Source of the DNA: Anaerolineales bacterium
GTDB taxonomy: Bacteria; Chloroflexota; Anaerolineae; Anaerolineales; UBA11579
Direction: 5' to 3'
DNA length: 64,000 nt
Assembly (NCBI GenBank): GCA_026129305.1
Contig: JAHCII010000003.1
Location: forward strand, 87,252-151,251
This document shows positions 9,849-20,126 of the stretch, one piece after another (the first letter of the stretch is position 1; the number at the start of each line of letters is the position of its first letter). The position numbers and the translations under genes are program-made. The notes beneath the pieces were generated by a model. The model ran no database searches. It saw only the letters and a program-made list of their open reading frames with translations, and was not told the DNA's origin.

Positions 9849-11096
9849 ATGTATCTTCGTGGCAGCCGCTGGCATATGCAGCGCCAACGCAAACAGCGCC
9901 GGGTGAACCCGGCGCTGATCGGGTTGGTGTTAATGCTGGCGGGGGCGGCCTGCTACTTCAACCAATATGTGGTGCCGGCCCTACCCCTGCCGCAGGAACC
10001 CACGCTGGTCCCCACGCAAGACCCCGAATCCTATGTGAGTGCGGCAGACGCCTATTTTAATGAAGGCAACCTGCTGCAGTCGATTGCCTCCTACGAGCAG
10101 GCCATCATGGCAGACCCGGCCAACCCGGCGGTGTATATCGCCCTGGCCCGCGTGCAAATGCTGGCCGGGCGGCCAGAGGCGGCCCAAACCAGCGTGAGCA
10201 ATGCACTGCTGCTCAGCCCAGACAACCCAACCGCCCTCTCCATTCTGGGCTGGGCCTTGAATGCCCTGGACAACGAACCCGGGGCGGAAAGCGCCCTTCG
10301 GCGTGCCCTGCAGCTGGACCCCAACCAGCCGCTGGCCCACGCCTTCTACGCCGAGGTATTGGCCGACCAGCAGTTGTATGAACAGGCCGCCGAAGAATCG
10401 CGCATCGCGGTGGAACTGGCCGGCGACCTACTGGAAGTGCGCCGGGCGCGCGGCTATGTGCTGGAGCTGACCGGCAATTATCCTGAAGCCGCCTTCCAAT
10501 ATGAAGCCGCGCTGCAGATCAACGACCGGATTGCCGGCCTGCACCTTTCCCTGGGACGCGTGTACCGCGCCATGGAACGCTACGAAGACGCCATCAACCA
10601 GTTCGTGGTGGCCGACTCGCTCAACCCGAACGACCCCCTGCCCAACACTTACACCGGGCTGATCTACATTACCACCGGCGAATTCGGCAAGGCCGTGCAA
10701 GCCATGCTGCAGGCCGCCTCCGAAGAGCCGTCCAACCCCTACCGGCATGCCAACCTTGGGGTGGCCTATTACCGCAATCGCCAGTCCGAAGAAGCCTTGC
10801 AAGCGCTGGAGCTGGCGCTGCGCGGCGGCACGGACGATAAGGGGAATGTGGTCCCCGGCTTGGCTCTGGACGCGCCTGATGTGGTCTCGTATTATTACAT
10901 CTACGGGCTGCTGCTGGCCCGCGCCGAGCGCTGTTCTGAGGCGCTGCCCGTCTCCCAGGCACTGATCGCCGCTGTGCCGGACAATCAAGTGGCGGTGGAC
11001 AACGCCAACGAGATGGTGCGCATCTGCGAAGAAGGCGCCAGCCTGCCGCCCGGCACACCACTGGCCGGCCTGGCGGCACGCGCCTGGGGGTCTTAG
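9849..11096 (+). CDS. membrane-anchored TPR protein (first of a tandem pair)
   Basis: The 415-aa product has a basic N-terminus, one transmembrane segment at about residues 26-46 (NPALIGLVLMLAGAACYF) and then roughly eight to nine tetratricopeptide repeats with the usual spacing of Ala, Gly, Tyr and Pro residues (for example AIMADPANPAVYIALARVQM). Topology suggests the TPRs face outside. TPR arrays scaffold protein complexes; no partner is evident. ATG 9849 is chosen because the promoter occupies 9813-9842. It is followed 2 bp later by a similar gene. Confidence 0.85.
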   Translation: MYLRGSRWHMQRQRKQRRVNPALIGLVLMLAGAACYFNQYVVPALPLPQEPTLVPTQDPESYVSAADAYFNEGNLLQSIASYEQAIMADPANPAVYIALARVQMLAGRPEAAQTSVSNALLLSPDNPTALSILGWALNALDNEPGAESALRRALQLDPNQPLAHAFYAEVLADQQLYEQAAEESRIAVELAGDLLEVRRARGYVLELTGNYPEAAFQYEAALQINDRIAGLHLSLGRVYRAMERYEDAINQFVVADSLNPNDPLPNTYTGLIYITTGEFGKAVQAMLQAASEEPSNPYRHANLGVAYYRNRQSEEALQALELALRGGTDDKGNVVPGLALDAPDVVSYYYIYGLLLARAERCSEALPVSQALIAAVPDNQVAVDNANEMVRICEEGASLPPGTPLAGLAARAWGS

Positions 11097-11098
11097 CC

Positions 11099-12397
11099 AT
11101 GCGCGTCCGCCAACGCCAGAATCTGTTCCACTCCCCCGGGCCGCGTTCCAACCCGTACCGCATGATGTTTTGGGGCGGGCTGATCATGGCTGGGCTGTTC
11201 ATGCTGCAGGGTTTGAATACCGGCCGCTACCAGCCGCTGTTCGTGCCCACCCCCACCGCCACCCGCAGCGCCGCCTCCTATCGTGAAGAAGGCAGCGCCT
11301 TCTTTAATGCCGGCAACCTGGACAGCGCCATCCAGGCCTACCAGGATGCCCTGACCGAGAACCCGCAAGACTATTTGGGCTGGACGGAACTGGCCCGCAT
11401 CCAGGCCTATTCCTCGGCCCTGCTGACCCAGGACCGCCGGCGTGAGCGCCTGGCGGAGGCCCTGCAAAGCATTGACCGCGCCGTGGAAATTGCGCCGGAA
11501 TACAGCACCGGCCATGCGGTGCGCGCCTTTGTGCTCAACTGGAGCGCAGGGGCGGCCGGCAACACCGCCGAGTACCAGGCCTTCATCGCCCAAGCCAGCA
11601 TCGAGGCGGTGCTGGCTTTGCAGCTCGACAGCCGGGATGTGCTGGCGCTGGCCTACCAGGCCGAGATCTTTGTAGACCAGCAGCAATACGACCAGGCTTT
11701 CCAATACGCGGAACGAGCCCTCTCGCTGGACTCGCGCTCTTTCGACACCCTGCGCGTCAGCGGTTATGTGCGCGAGTCGAGCGGCAATTACGCCGGGGCG
11801 ATCGAGCGCTACCAGCAAGCGGTGGAAGTGGCCCCCAACCAGACCTTCGTCTACATCCGCATCGGGCAGAACTATCGTGAACTGAGCCTCTACGACCAGG
11901 CGTTGGACTACTTTGACCAGGCCGCCACAATCAACGCCGCTCTGGGCATCAGCGACCCGCTACCCTACATCGCCATCGCCAAGACCTATTCGCGCATGGG
12001 CGAGTTCTTCGCCGCGGCGCTGAATGCGGAGCGCGCCATTGACCTGGACCCGACCAATGCCGACTGGTATGGGCAGCTGGGCATCATCTATTTCCGCTCC
12101 CGCAACTACGAAAGCTCCATCCCCGTACTGGGCTGCGCGGTGAACGGCTGCTCCGATGTGCAAAACAGCCTGGACAGTTTGGGCCGCTGGACCAATTCTG
12201 TGCAGGGCATGCCGCTGGATGACAACACCCTGGTCTACTACTACACCTATGGCTCGGTGTTGGCCGCCCTGCAGGACTGCCCCACTGCCATGCCGATCCT
12301 GGACGAACTGCGCCAGACCTATGCGGGCGACTCGATCGTGATGGGCATCGTGCAGCAAAACTACGCCATCTGCGGTCAGCCTCTGGCTGGTGGATAA
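11099..12397 (+). CDS. membrane-anchored TPR protein (second of a tandem pair)
   Basis: The 432-aa product repeats the layout of its upstream neighbour: basic N-terminus, one transmembrane segment (MMFWGGLIMAGLFMLQG, about residues 21-38), a short Thr/Pro linker (VPTPTATRSAASY) and about eight TPRs, ending in a Cys-containing region (VLGCAVNGCSDVQ and a terminal AICGQ). The two genes share an operon and probably arose by duplication. A TPR protein also ends at 1116, just upstream of the other CIRCE operon. Specific function unknown. Confidence 0.85.
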   Translation: MRVRQRQNLFHSPGPRSNPYRMMFWGGLIMAGLFMLQGLNTGRYQPLFVPTPTATRSAASYREEGSAFFNAGNLDSAIQAYQDALTENPQDYLGWTELARIQAYSSALLTQDRRRERLAEALQSIDRAVEIAPEYSTGHAVRAFVLNWSAGAAGNTAEYQAFIAQASIEAVLALQLDSRDVLALAYQAEIFVDQQQYDQAFQYAERALSLDSRSFDTLRVSGYVRESSGNYAGAIERYQQAVEVAPNQTFVYIRIGQNYRELSLYDQALDYFDQAATINAALGISDPLPYIAIAKTYSRMGEFFAAALNAERAIDLDPTNADWYGQLGIIYFRSRNYESSIPVLGCAVNGCSDVQNSLDSLGRWTNSVQGMPLDDNTLVYYYTYGSVLAALQDCPTAMPILDELRQTYAGDSIVMGIVQQNYAICGQPLAGG

Positions 12398-12411
12398 GTT
12401 CCCGTCAGAAT

Positions 12412-12422
12412 TTTGTAAGAAA
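12412..12422 (+). promoter_or_regulatory. TTTGTAAGAAA motif upstream of the groES promoter
   Basis: Exact copy of the 11-mer at 1164-1174. It starts 34 bp upstream of the groES -35 box. In both places GGCTTT follows a few bases downstream (12431-12436 here, 1179-1184 there). Confidence 0.4.
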
Positions 12423-12445
12423 TCCCCGGGGGCTTTGACCTGCGC

Positions 12446-12473
12446 TTGACGCGTTTTCCAAAACTGGTATGAT
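12446..12473 (+). promoter_or_regulatory. groES-groEL promoter
   Basis: TTGACG (12446-12451) and TATGAT (12468-12473) are separated by 16 bp. Transcription would start at about 12480, directly in front of the CIRCE element. Confidence 0.8.
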
Positions 12474-12482
12474 TGCCTGCGA

Positions 12483-12509
12483 TTAGCACTCTTTTGATAT
12501 GAGTGCTAA
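12483..12509 (+). promoter_or_regulatory. CIRCE operator for HrcA (groES-groEL)
   Basis: TTAGCACTC, nine spacer bases and GAGTGCTAA: a second perfect CIRCE, so the chaperonin operon belongs to the same HrcA regulon as the operon at 1286-6066. Confidence 0.97.
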
Positions 12510-12570
12510 TCTCGTGTAACACACAAAACCCATATCACACAGAGCACCGCTCAACTTTAGGAGGCATTGC

Positions 12571-12867
12571 ATGGCTAGTACCCTCAAACCGCTCGCAGAC
12601 CGCGTGTTGGTGGAGCCGATCGAGGACGAAGAGGTCACCGCGGGTGGCATCGTCCTGCCGGAGACCGCCAAAGAGAAGCCGCAGCGCGGCAAGATCTTGG
12701 CTGCCGGCCCCGGTGGCCGCGACGAGAATGGCAAGCCGGTCGAAATGGAAGTGGCCGTGGGCCAGACTGTCTTGTTCGCCAAGTATGCCGGCACCGAGAT
12801 CAAGGTCGATGGCAAGAAGCTGCTGATCCTGCGCCAATCCGACGTCTTGGCCATTGTCGAAGGCTAG
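12571..12867 (+). CDS. groES: co-chaperonin GroES (Hsp10)
   Basis: GroES caps the GroEL cylinder. The 98-aa length is standard; visible are the N-terminal [12 protein letters not shown] strand, the mobile loop ([18 protein letters not shown]) that contacts GroEL, and the C-terminal [16 protein letters not shown] strong TAGGAGG site lies 8 nt upstream of the ATG. First gene of the CIRCE-controlled groES-groEL operon. Confidence 0.98.
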   Translation: MASTLKPLADRVLVEPIEDEEVTAGGIVLPETAKEKPQRGKILAAGPGGRDENGKPVEMEVAVGQTVLFAKYAGTEIKVDGKKLLILRQSDVLAIVEG

Positions 12868-12915
12868 CCGTCGTCGAAGGCTAAGCACTTATATCTTTCC
12901 CCAAGGAGACACTAA

Positions 12916-14559
<1,644 letters not shown>

Positions 14560-14576
14560 AAAACTCATGCTGTGCA

Positions 14577-14611
14577 GCGGCCCCGCACGAAAGTGCGGGG
14601 CTGCTTTTTTT
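14577..14611 (+). terminator. groEL intrinsic terminator
   Basis: CCCCGCAC, a GAAA tetraloop and GTGCGGGG, extended by further pairs on both sides, are followed by seven T residues. It ends the groES-groEL unit. Confidence 0.93.
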
Positions 14612-14786
14612 CTACACATGCCGAGTGTCGGGAATTGCGGATATTTGCAATAATCCGAGATTGAGTATAGAATTCCGGGTAACAAGGTGCTCCTGCCGCC
14701 TTGGGTTCTCTCTTTAGGTAGATTAGCTGCAAGACTGCAGGAAGACGTTTTGGAGTAGAAAAATTCAGAAACTGTATCCTCGTGTT

Positions 14787-16814
14787 TTGCACATTGCCCT
14801 GATTTTGAGTCTACTGGCCGCTTGGCTACCAACTCCAGCTTCTGCGGCTGCCTCCGCGTCTGAAAGCGGATATGATCCCCAACCCTACTTGCGCTCTGAC
14901 GGCACCTTAGACGTGCCCGCTGGTTTCAGCGGCGGCTTCGATCTGAACGGCTGGGACGCGAGCCTGCATCCCAGCCGCGGCGTCCTGCTGCGCCCAAAGG
15001 CAGTCGGGGCAGGTGAGTGGGCCTCACTAGGCGGAGCGGGTACGGGATTAAATGGCACCGTATATGACATCGAGTTCCAGGGCGGGGTGCTCTACGCTGG
15101 AGGCTTTTTCACGGATGCCGGCGGTGACCCGGACGCCAATTACATTGCCAAGTTCAGCGGCGGAGTCTGGTCTTCGTTGGCTGGGCCAGGCAGCGGGCTT
15201 AACAACAGCGTGCACGACATTGAGTTTGACAGCGGAGTGCTCTACGCGGGAGGCCAGTTCACCAATGCGGGCGGCGATGGGAATGCGAACCGCATCGCCA
15301 AGTTCAGCGGCGGGGTTTGGTCTTCGCTGGGGGGCGTGGGGTTGGGTGGCACTGTAGAAGACATCGAGATCGATAGTGGGATTATCTACGTCGGCGGTTC
15401 CTTCACCAATGCCGGCGGCAATGCCAACGCCAATCACATTGCTCAGTTCGACGGGAGTGCCTGGTCCGCGCTGGGTGGTGGCTTGAACACCACCGTATAT
15501 GACATCGAGTTTGACGGCGGGGTGCTCTACGCCGTGGGTGCTTTCACCGCTGCAGGCGGCGATGCGAATGCGGACCGCATCGCCCAGTTCAGTGGCGGGG
15601 TTTGGTCTTCGCTGGGCGGCGTGGGGCTCAGTGGCTTTACGTATGAGGTCGAAGTTGATGGCGGGGTCGTTTACGCCGGAGGCGCGTTTTCAGATGCAGG
15701 CGGCGACCCCGACGCCGACGGCATTGCCCAATTCGGCGGCGGGGTCTGGTCTGCCGTGGGCACGGGGCTCGGTACTGTACGCGACATTACATTCAACGCC
15801 GGAGCGCTCTACGCTGGGGGTGGTTTCACCGATGCGGGCGGTGATCCTGACGCCGATAATATTGCCCAGTTCGTCTCGCCGGCAAGCGGCGGTGGCAGTA
15901 GCAGCGACAGCAGCGGTTCTTCCATCAGCAAAGCCATCGCCACCAGCGGCGTCACCAGCCTGCAACAAGGCCGCATCATCGTCTATGTACCCGCCTCAGC
16001 CATCCCCAGCGGCCAGAGCGATTGCAAAGTAACCATCACCCAGAAGGGCGAATCAGGCGCCTATGGTTTCTCGCTTGACGACACCGTGTGGGATGTAAGC
16101 GTCCCATGCGGTGGGCACGAGGTCAGCCTGTTCTTTGACGCGCTCACCGTCTGTATCCGCCCCAAGGATGGCGCCGTCGCTGATAAGAACGTCTACCACC
16201 GCCACGGCTCGGCCGGCTTCGCCGCCCTCAGCGGCGGCAGCGGTCCCGCAGGCTATGCCTGCGGGCAGACCCGCACGCTCTCGCTCTTCACCCTGGGCCA
16301 GTTGGCTCTGCCAGCCACCGGCTTTGCGCCGGGCGTGATCACCGATCTCGGCGCGCCTACGGTGGCCTATAGGGCCAGCGACCTGAGCCTGAGCATCCCC
16401 AGGTTGGGCGTGGAACTAGACATCCTCGGCGTGCCCCAAGGCCCCAACGGCTGGGACGTAAGCTGGCTTGGCAGCAGCCAGGCAGGCTACCTGTATGGCA
16501 CCAACTTCCCGACCTGGCAGGGCAACAGTGTGCTCACCGCCCATGTCTGGAATGCGGACGATACGCCTGGGCCGTTCTATGAACTCAAATCGCTGCAGCA
16601 TGGTGACCAGTTCACTATCGCGGCCTATGGTTACATCTACACCTACGAAGTGCGCAGCAACCGCCTGGTCAGCGAGAGCAATCTGAACGTATTAGCGACG
16701 AACAGCGACTATTCGCAGATCACGCTGATCACCTGCGAGACATTCAGCGAAGCCACGGGCGATTACCTATACCGCCGGGCGGTGCAAGCCGTTCTGGTGA
16801 GCGTCAGTCAATAG
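14787..16814 (+). CDS. secreted propeller-repeat protein with LPATG motif and C-terminal sortase domain
   Basis: A hydrophobic signal segment (about residues 1-21, ending ASAAA) is followed by six repeats of 45-50 residues built on VYDIEFDGGVLYAGGAFTDA, likely blades of a beta-propeller. A Ser/Gly linker and an extra domain with paired Cys lead to LPATG at residues 508-512. The last 150 residues are a sortase domain: catalytic His586 in VLTAHVWNADD, Cys650 in TLITCETF and Arg663/664 in YRRAVQAVLV. Sortases are Cys transpeptidases that cut LPXTG-type signals. The start is uncertain: TTG 14787 gives no basic N-region, whereas an upstream ATT (14763) after GGAG would add MQKLYPRV. LPATG next to the enzyme's own sortase domain is unusual. 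Confidence 0.82.
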   Translation: MHIALILSLLAAWLPTPASAAASASESGYDPQPYLRSDGTLDVPAGFSGGFDLNGWDASLHPSRGVLLRPKAVGAGEWASLGGAGTGLNGTVYDIEFQGGVLYAGGFFTDAGGDPDANYIAKFSGGVWSSLAGPGSGLNNSVHDIEFDSGVLYAGGQFTNAGGDGNANRIAKFSGGVWSSLGGVGLGGTVEDIEIDSGIIYVGGSFTNAGGNANANHIAQFDGSAWSALGGGLNTTVYDIEFDGGVLYAVGAFTAAGGDANADRIAQFSGGVWSSLGGVGLSGFTYEVEVDGGVVYAGGAFSDAGGDPDADGIAQFGGGVWSAVGTGLGTVRDITFNAGALYAGGGFTDAGGDPDADNIAQFVSPASGGGSSSDSSGSSISKAIATSGVTSLQQGRIIVYVPASAIPSGQSDCKVTITQKGESGAYGFSLDDTVWDVSVPCGGHEVSLFFDALTVCIRPKDGAVADKNVYHRHGSAGFAALSGGSGPAGYACGQTRTLSLFTLGQLALPATGFAPGVITDLGAPTVAYRASDLSLSIPRLGVELDILGVPQGPNGWDVSWLGSSQAGYLYGTNFPTWQGNSVLTAHVWNADDTPGPFYELKSLQHGDQFTIAAYGYIYTYEVRSNRLVSESNLNVLATNSDYSQITLITCETFSEATGDYLYRRAVQAVLVSVSQ

Positions 16815-16851
16815 CCAATAGCCGTCCGCCATTATCCAGTCATGCTCATGT

Positions 16852-16881
16852 AGTAGGGGCGGCTTGCAAGCCGCCCCTACT
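16852..16881. repeat. 30-bp perfect GTAGGGGCG palindrome
   Basis: Arms of 15 bp (AGTAGGGGCGGCTTG and its exact complement) meet without a loop. It lies 37 bp after a stop codon. A near-relative of the same length occurs at 42161-42188 and a degenerate one at 8390-8412, the pattern of a small dispersed palindromic (REP-like) family. Confidence 0.8.
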
Positions 16882-16903
16882 GTTACAGGTCTGCTGCCAA
16901 TGC

Positions 16904-16909
16904 TATACT
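16904..16909 (+). promoter_or_regulatory. -10 box of the leaderless seven-repeat lipoprotein gene
   Basis: TATACT ends 7 nt before the TTG start at 16917. The same spacing is seen at many other first genes in this window. Confidence 0.6.
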
Positions 16910-16916
16910 GAGTCTC

Positions 16917-18218
16917 TTGAAAACCAGTGCCCACCTTCGTTTTGCCCCCCTCGCCTGCCTTGTCATCCTGTCGCTGGTGGTCGCCGCCTGCGGTGGCGGC
17001 AGCAGCAGCAACATCAACGCAGACGACATTCTCGCCACCCACACCGCGCTGCGGACCGAGCAGGCGGCTGCCTGGAATATTACCCCAACGCCACTTCCCA
17101 CGGCTGTGCCCACCGCTGGCACCGCAGCCACCGCGCTAGCTCCCTGGCTGGATATGTTGCAGGCGGTGGATAGCCCCCGCAGCGTCGGCCGCTACAGCTC
17201 GTTGGCGCTGGATGCGGCGGGCAACCCGGTGATTAGCTACTACGATGCCTCCAACCAGGATCTGAAGCTGGCCCACTGCCGGGATGCGAACTGCAGCTCC
17301 GCCGGGCTCAGCACCGTGGCCAGCAGCGGCAGAGTGGGCGAATACACCTCGCTGGTGTTGGATGCGGCGGACAAGCCGGTCATCAGCTATTTCGACGATG
17401 CCGAACGAGACCTCAAGCTGGCGTATTGCAACGACCCTAACTGCGTGACCGCGGTGCTCAACACTGTGGATAGCGAAGGGGAAGTGGGCCAGTACACTTC
17501 GCTGGCGCTGGACGCAGCCGGCAACCCAGTCATCAGCTACTATGACGGCACCAACTACGCGCTCAAGCTGGCCCATTGCACAGACCCGGTGTGTGGCTCG
17601 GTGGTTATTACTGTCGTGGACAGCGAGAACAGAGTGGGTGAGTACAGCTCGCTGGCACTGGATGCAGCGGGCAACCCAGTCATCAGCTACCATGACTCAG
17701 GCAATCAGGATCTAAAGTTGGCGCGTTGCCATGACCCCAACTGCGTCTCGGCTACCCTTAGTATCCTGGACGGCGAGGCGGTTATCACTGGCGCCTTCGG
17801 CCGTTACAGCTCGCTGGTGCTGGACCCAGTGGGTAACCCGGTGGTGAGCTATTACGATGATGTCTTGGACGACCTGAAGCTGGCTCGTTGCCGCCAACCC
17901 AATTGTGCTACCGTGCACATTATTGTGGTGGACAGCGAAGGCGAGGTAGGCTGGTTCACTTCGCTGGCCTTGGACGCGGCGGGTAACCCGGTCATCAGCT
18001 ACTACGACCGCACCAGTCTTTCGCTCAAGCTGGCCCAGTGCCATGACCCCAACTGCGCCAGTGCAGATATCGCCACTGTGGACGATGATGGCGATGTCGG
18101 CTGGCACACTTCGTTGGCGCTGGATTGCGCTGGCAATCCCATTATCGCCTACTACGATTTCGACAATCAATCACTCAAGGTCGCCAGCTTCAGTGGCTCG
18201 CCAGACTGCCTGCCCTAA
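16917..18218 (+). CDS. lipoprotein with seven propeller-type repeats
   Basis: The TTG start is supported by the TATACT box 7 nt upstream. A signal sequence ends in the lipobox VAAC (lipidated Cys25), followed by a Ser/Gly and Thr/Pro linker. Seven repeats of about 45 residues follow, each with the core [16 protein letters not shown] and then a KLAxCxDPNC segment; the two Cys per repeat could form a disulfide in an exported protein. Seven repeats fit a seven-bladed beta-propeller. Role unknown. Its end overlaps the convergent rlmB by 29 bp. Confidence 0.85.
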   Translation: MKTSAHLRFAPLACLVILSLVVAACGGGSSSNINADDILATHTALRTEQAAAWNITPTPLPTAVPTAGTAATALAPWLDMLQAVDSPRSVGRYSSLALDAAGNPVISYYDASNQDLKLAHCRDANCSSAGLSTVASSGRVGEYTSLVLDAADKPVISYFDDAERDLKLAYCNDPNCVTAVLNTVDSEGEVGQYTSLALDAAGNPVISYYDGTNYALKLAHCTDPVCGSVVITVVDSENRVGEYSSLALDAAGNPVISYHDSGNQDLKLARCHDPNCVSATLSILDGEAVITGAFGRYSSLVLDPVGNPVVSYYDDVLDDLKLARCRQPNCATVHIIVVDSEGEVGWFTSLALDAAGNPVISYYDRTSLSLKLAQCHDPNCASADIATVDDDGDVGWHTSLALDCAGNPIIAYYDFDNQSLKVASFSGSPDCLP

Positions 18219-18957
18219 TCCCTGAGCCCTGCCTCTGGCGCATCACCTCAAAGGCCAGCGCCGCGGTGGACGAAGTCACATCCAGCTCGCCCGCAAAGCC
18301 GCGCCCGTAGGGGATCGTGATCTGCAGGTCGCACAGGGCTTGCGCCGCGGCGCCCAGCCCGCGGCGCTCGCCGCCAATCAGCAAGAACAGCGGCCCGCGC
18401 AGGTCGGCAGCGTACAGCGGCGTGGCCCTGCGCGCTTTGGCTGTGGCGGCCACCAGGCAGCCTTGCGCTTTGAAGTGCTGGATGGCGGTTTCCGGCGCCG
18501 CCTGGGCGGTAGGCATATATTCCGTGGCCCCGGCCGAGGCGCGCGCCACCACATTCAGGGCCGTGTCCCAGTTGCGTTCTGGCACCACCAGGCCGTCGGC
18601 CCCGGCGGCGTACAGGGCGCGCACCGCCTGGCCGTAGTTGTAGGGGTCTTCCACACCGTACAACATGGCGAAGAAACCCTGCGGTACGGCAACGCTCAGC
18701 TCCTCCAGGGTCTGGAAGCTGCGCTGGCCCGCCTGGGCCAGCACACCGCCGTGGCTGCGCCCCTGGGCCAGCGCATCCAACTGCTCGGCGGGGATGGACT
18801 GCACTTGCAGGCCGCGTTGCTGCGCGGCGGCCGTGATCTGCCTGGCCTGACGCACCGGCTTGCCGGCTTGCAGGTAAACCGCCTGCACCGGGCGGCGGCC
18901 GGCCTGCAGCGCGGCCAGCACGGAGACCCAGCCTTCCAAAATCTGCGGCTCACTCAT
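18190..18957 (-). CDS. rlmB: TrmH-family 23S rRNA (guanosine-2'-O)-methyltransferase, RlmB-like
   Basis: SPOUT-class enzyme that 2'-O-methylates guanosine in 23S rRNA. The 255-aa product has the N-terminal L30e-like RNA-binding part and the three knot motifs: [33 protein letters not shown] and [19 protein letters not shown]. The Asn, Arg and Glu residues expected of the family are present, but the assignment to rRNA rather than tRNA is by overall resemblance. ATG 18957 lies 7 nt from a TATACT box that overlaps the divergent RNase D promoter. Confidence 0.88.
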   Translation of the reverse strand: MSEPQILEGWVSVLAALQAGRRPVQAVYLQAGKPVRQARQITAAAQQRGLQVQSIPAEQLDALAQGRSHGGVLAQAGQRSFQTLEELSVAVPQGFFAMLYGVEDPYNYGQAVRALYAAGADGLVVPERNWDTALNVVARASAGATEYMPTAQAAPETAIQHFKAQGCLVAATAKARRATPLYAADLRGPLFLLIGGERRGLGAAAQALCDLQITIPYGRGFAGELDVTSSTAALAFEVMRQRQGSGIRAGSLASH

Positions 18958-18964
18958 ATTCGGC

Positions 18965-18972
18965 AGTATACT
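18965..18972. promoter_or_regulatory. self-complementary -10 box for divergent rlmB and RNase D
   Basis: AGTATACT reads TATACT on both strands. On the minus strand the hexamer (18970-18965) ends 7 nt before the rlmB ATG; on the plus strand it (18967-18972) ends 13 nt before the RNase D ATG at 18986. The two -10 elements share four base pairs, so both promoters cannot be occupied at once. Confidence 0.6.
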
Positions 18973-18985
18973 CTTGCCTAGCTAC

Positions 18986-20116
18986 ATGATGTCTGACCAA
19001 GTCTCTTTCACCGTTGCCAACACGCATGAACAACTGCAAGCGCTCAGCCAAGAGCTGAGCCGGGAAGCCCTGATCGGCGTCGATAGCGAGGCCAACAGCC
19101 TGCATGCTTACCGCGAGCGGCTGTGCCTGCTGCAATTCTCCACCCCTGCCCAGGACGCTGTAGTGGACCCGCTGCTGCTGCCAGACCTGTCCAGCCTGGC
19201 TTCGATCTTCTCCAATCCACAGATCGAAAAGATCTTTCACGCAGCGGAATATGACCTGATCGTGCTCTACCGCGATCTGGGCTTCACGCTTAACAACCTG
19301 TTCGACACGATGGTGGCTGCCCGCATTCTGGGGCGTAAAAAAGTAGGCCTGGGCAATTTACTGGAAGAAGAATTCGGCATTCACTTGGAAAAGCGCTTCC
19401 AGCGCGCCGACTGGGGCCAGCGGCCCCTGCGGCCCGAAATGCTGGAATATGCCCGCATGGACACCCACCACCTGATCGAGCTGCGCCACAAGCTGAAAGA
19501 CGAGTTGCAGGCCCGCGGGCGCTGGGAGATCGCCCGGGAGGACTTTGCCCGCCAACCGGGCTTGATCCCGACCCTGGCCGAGCCGCCCCAGCAGGACATC
19601 TGGCGCATCAAAGGCGCCCGGGACCTGACGCCGCGCCAGGCAGCCATTCTGCAAGAGCTGGCCGTCTATCGGGAGAGCCGGGCGGCTCAGGCCGACCAGC
19701 CGCTGTTCAAGATCATCAGCGACACAACGCTGAGCGCCATTGCCGCCAGCCAACCGCAAACCGCCAAGGACCTGGAGAGCCTGGAGGGCATGACTCCTGG
19801 CCAGGTGCGCCGGCACGCCAAGGGCCTGCTGGCGGCGGTGCGCAGGGGCGAGCAAAGCCCGCCGCTGCGCCGGCCGCGGCGGGAACCGTATGACGAAGCC
19901 TATGTGGAACGCCTGGACAAGCTGCGCGCCTGGCGTAAAGCAGCCGCCCTGGAGATGGATGTCGAATCGGACGTGGTGCTGCCCAAGGACCTGATGCAGG
20001 CAGTGGCCAAAGCCAACCCCAACTCGCCCGAGGCGCTGGCCGAGCTGCTGAGCCAGGTGCCCTGGCGCCTGGCGCGCTTCGGGGCGGAGGTCCTCTCCGC
20101 GTTGAAGCCCAGCTAA
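18986..20116 (+). CDS. rnd: ribonuclease D (3'-5' exonuclease)
   Basis: RNase D trims 3' ends of tRNA precursors and other RNAs. The DEDD exonuclease domain shows VDSEANSLH (first two acidic residues), HAAEYDLIVLYRDLG (third) and YARMDTHHLIELR (fourth, with the Tyr of the DEDDy subgroup). One clear HRDC domain (about residues 205-285) and a degenerate C-terminal helical region follow. ATG 18986 (or 18989) is preferred over TTG 18974, which would lie 2 nt after the -10 box. The next gene starts 10 bp downstream with its own ribosome-binding site. Confidence 0.93.
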   Translation: MMSDQVSFTVANTHEQLQALSQELSREALIGVDSEANSLHAYRERLCLLQFSTPAQDAVVDPLLLPDLSSLASIFSNPQIEKIFHAAEYDLIVLYRDLGFTLNNLFDTMVAARILGRKKVGLGNLLEEEFGIHLEKRFQRADWGQRPLRPEMLEYARMDTHHLIELRHKLKDELQARGRWEIAREDFARQPGLIPTLAEPPQQDIWRIKGARDLTPRQAAILQELAVYRESRAAQADQPLFKIISDTTLSAIAASQPQTAKDLESLEGMTPGQVRRHAKGLLAAVRRGEQSPPLRRPRREPYDEAYVERLDKLRAWRKAAALEMDVESDVVLPKDLMQAVAKANPNSPEALAELLSQVPWRLARFGAEVLSALKPS

Positions 20117-20126
20117 AAGGAGTTCC

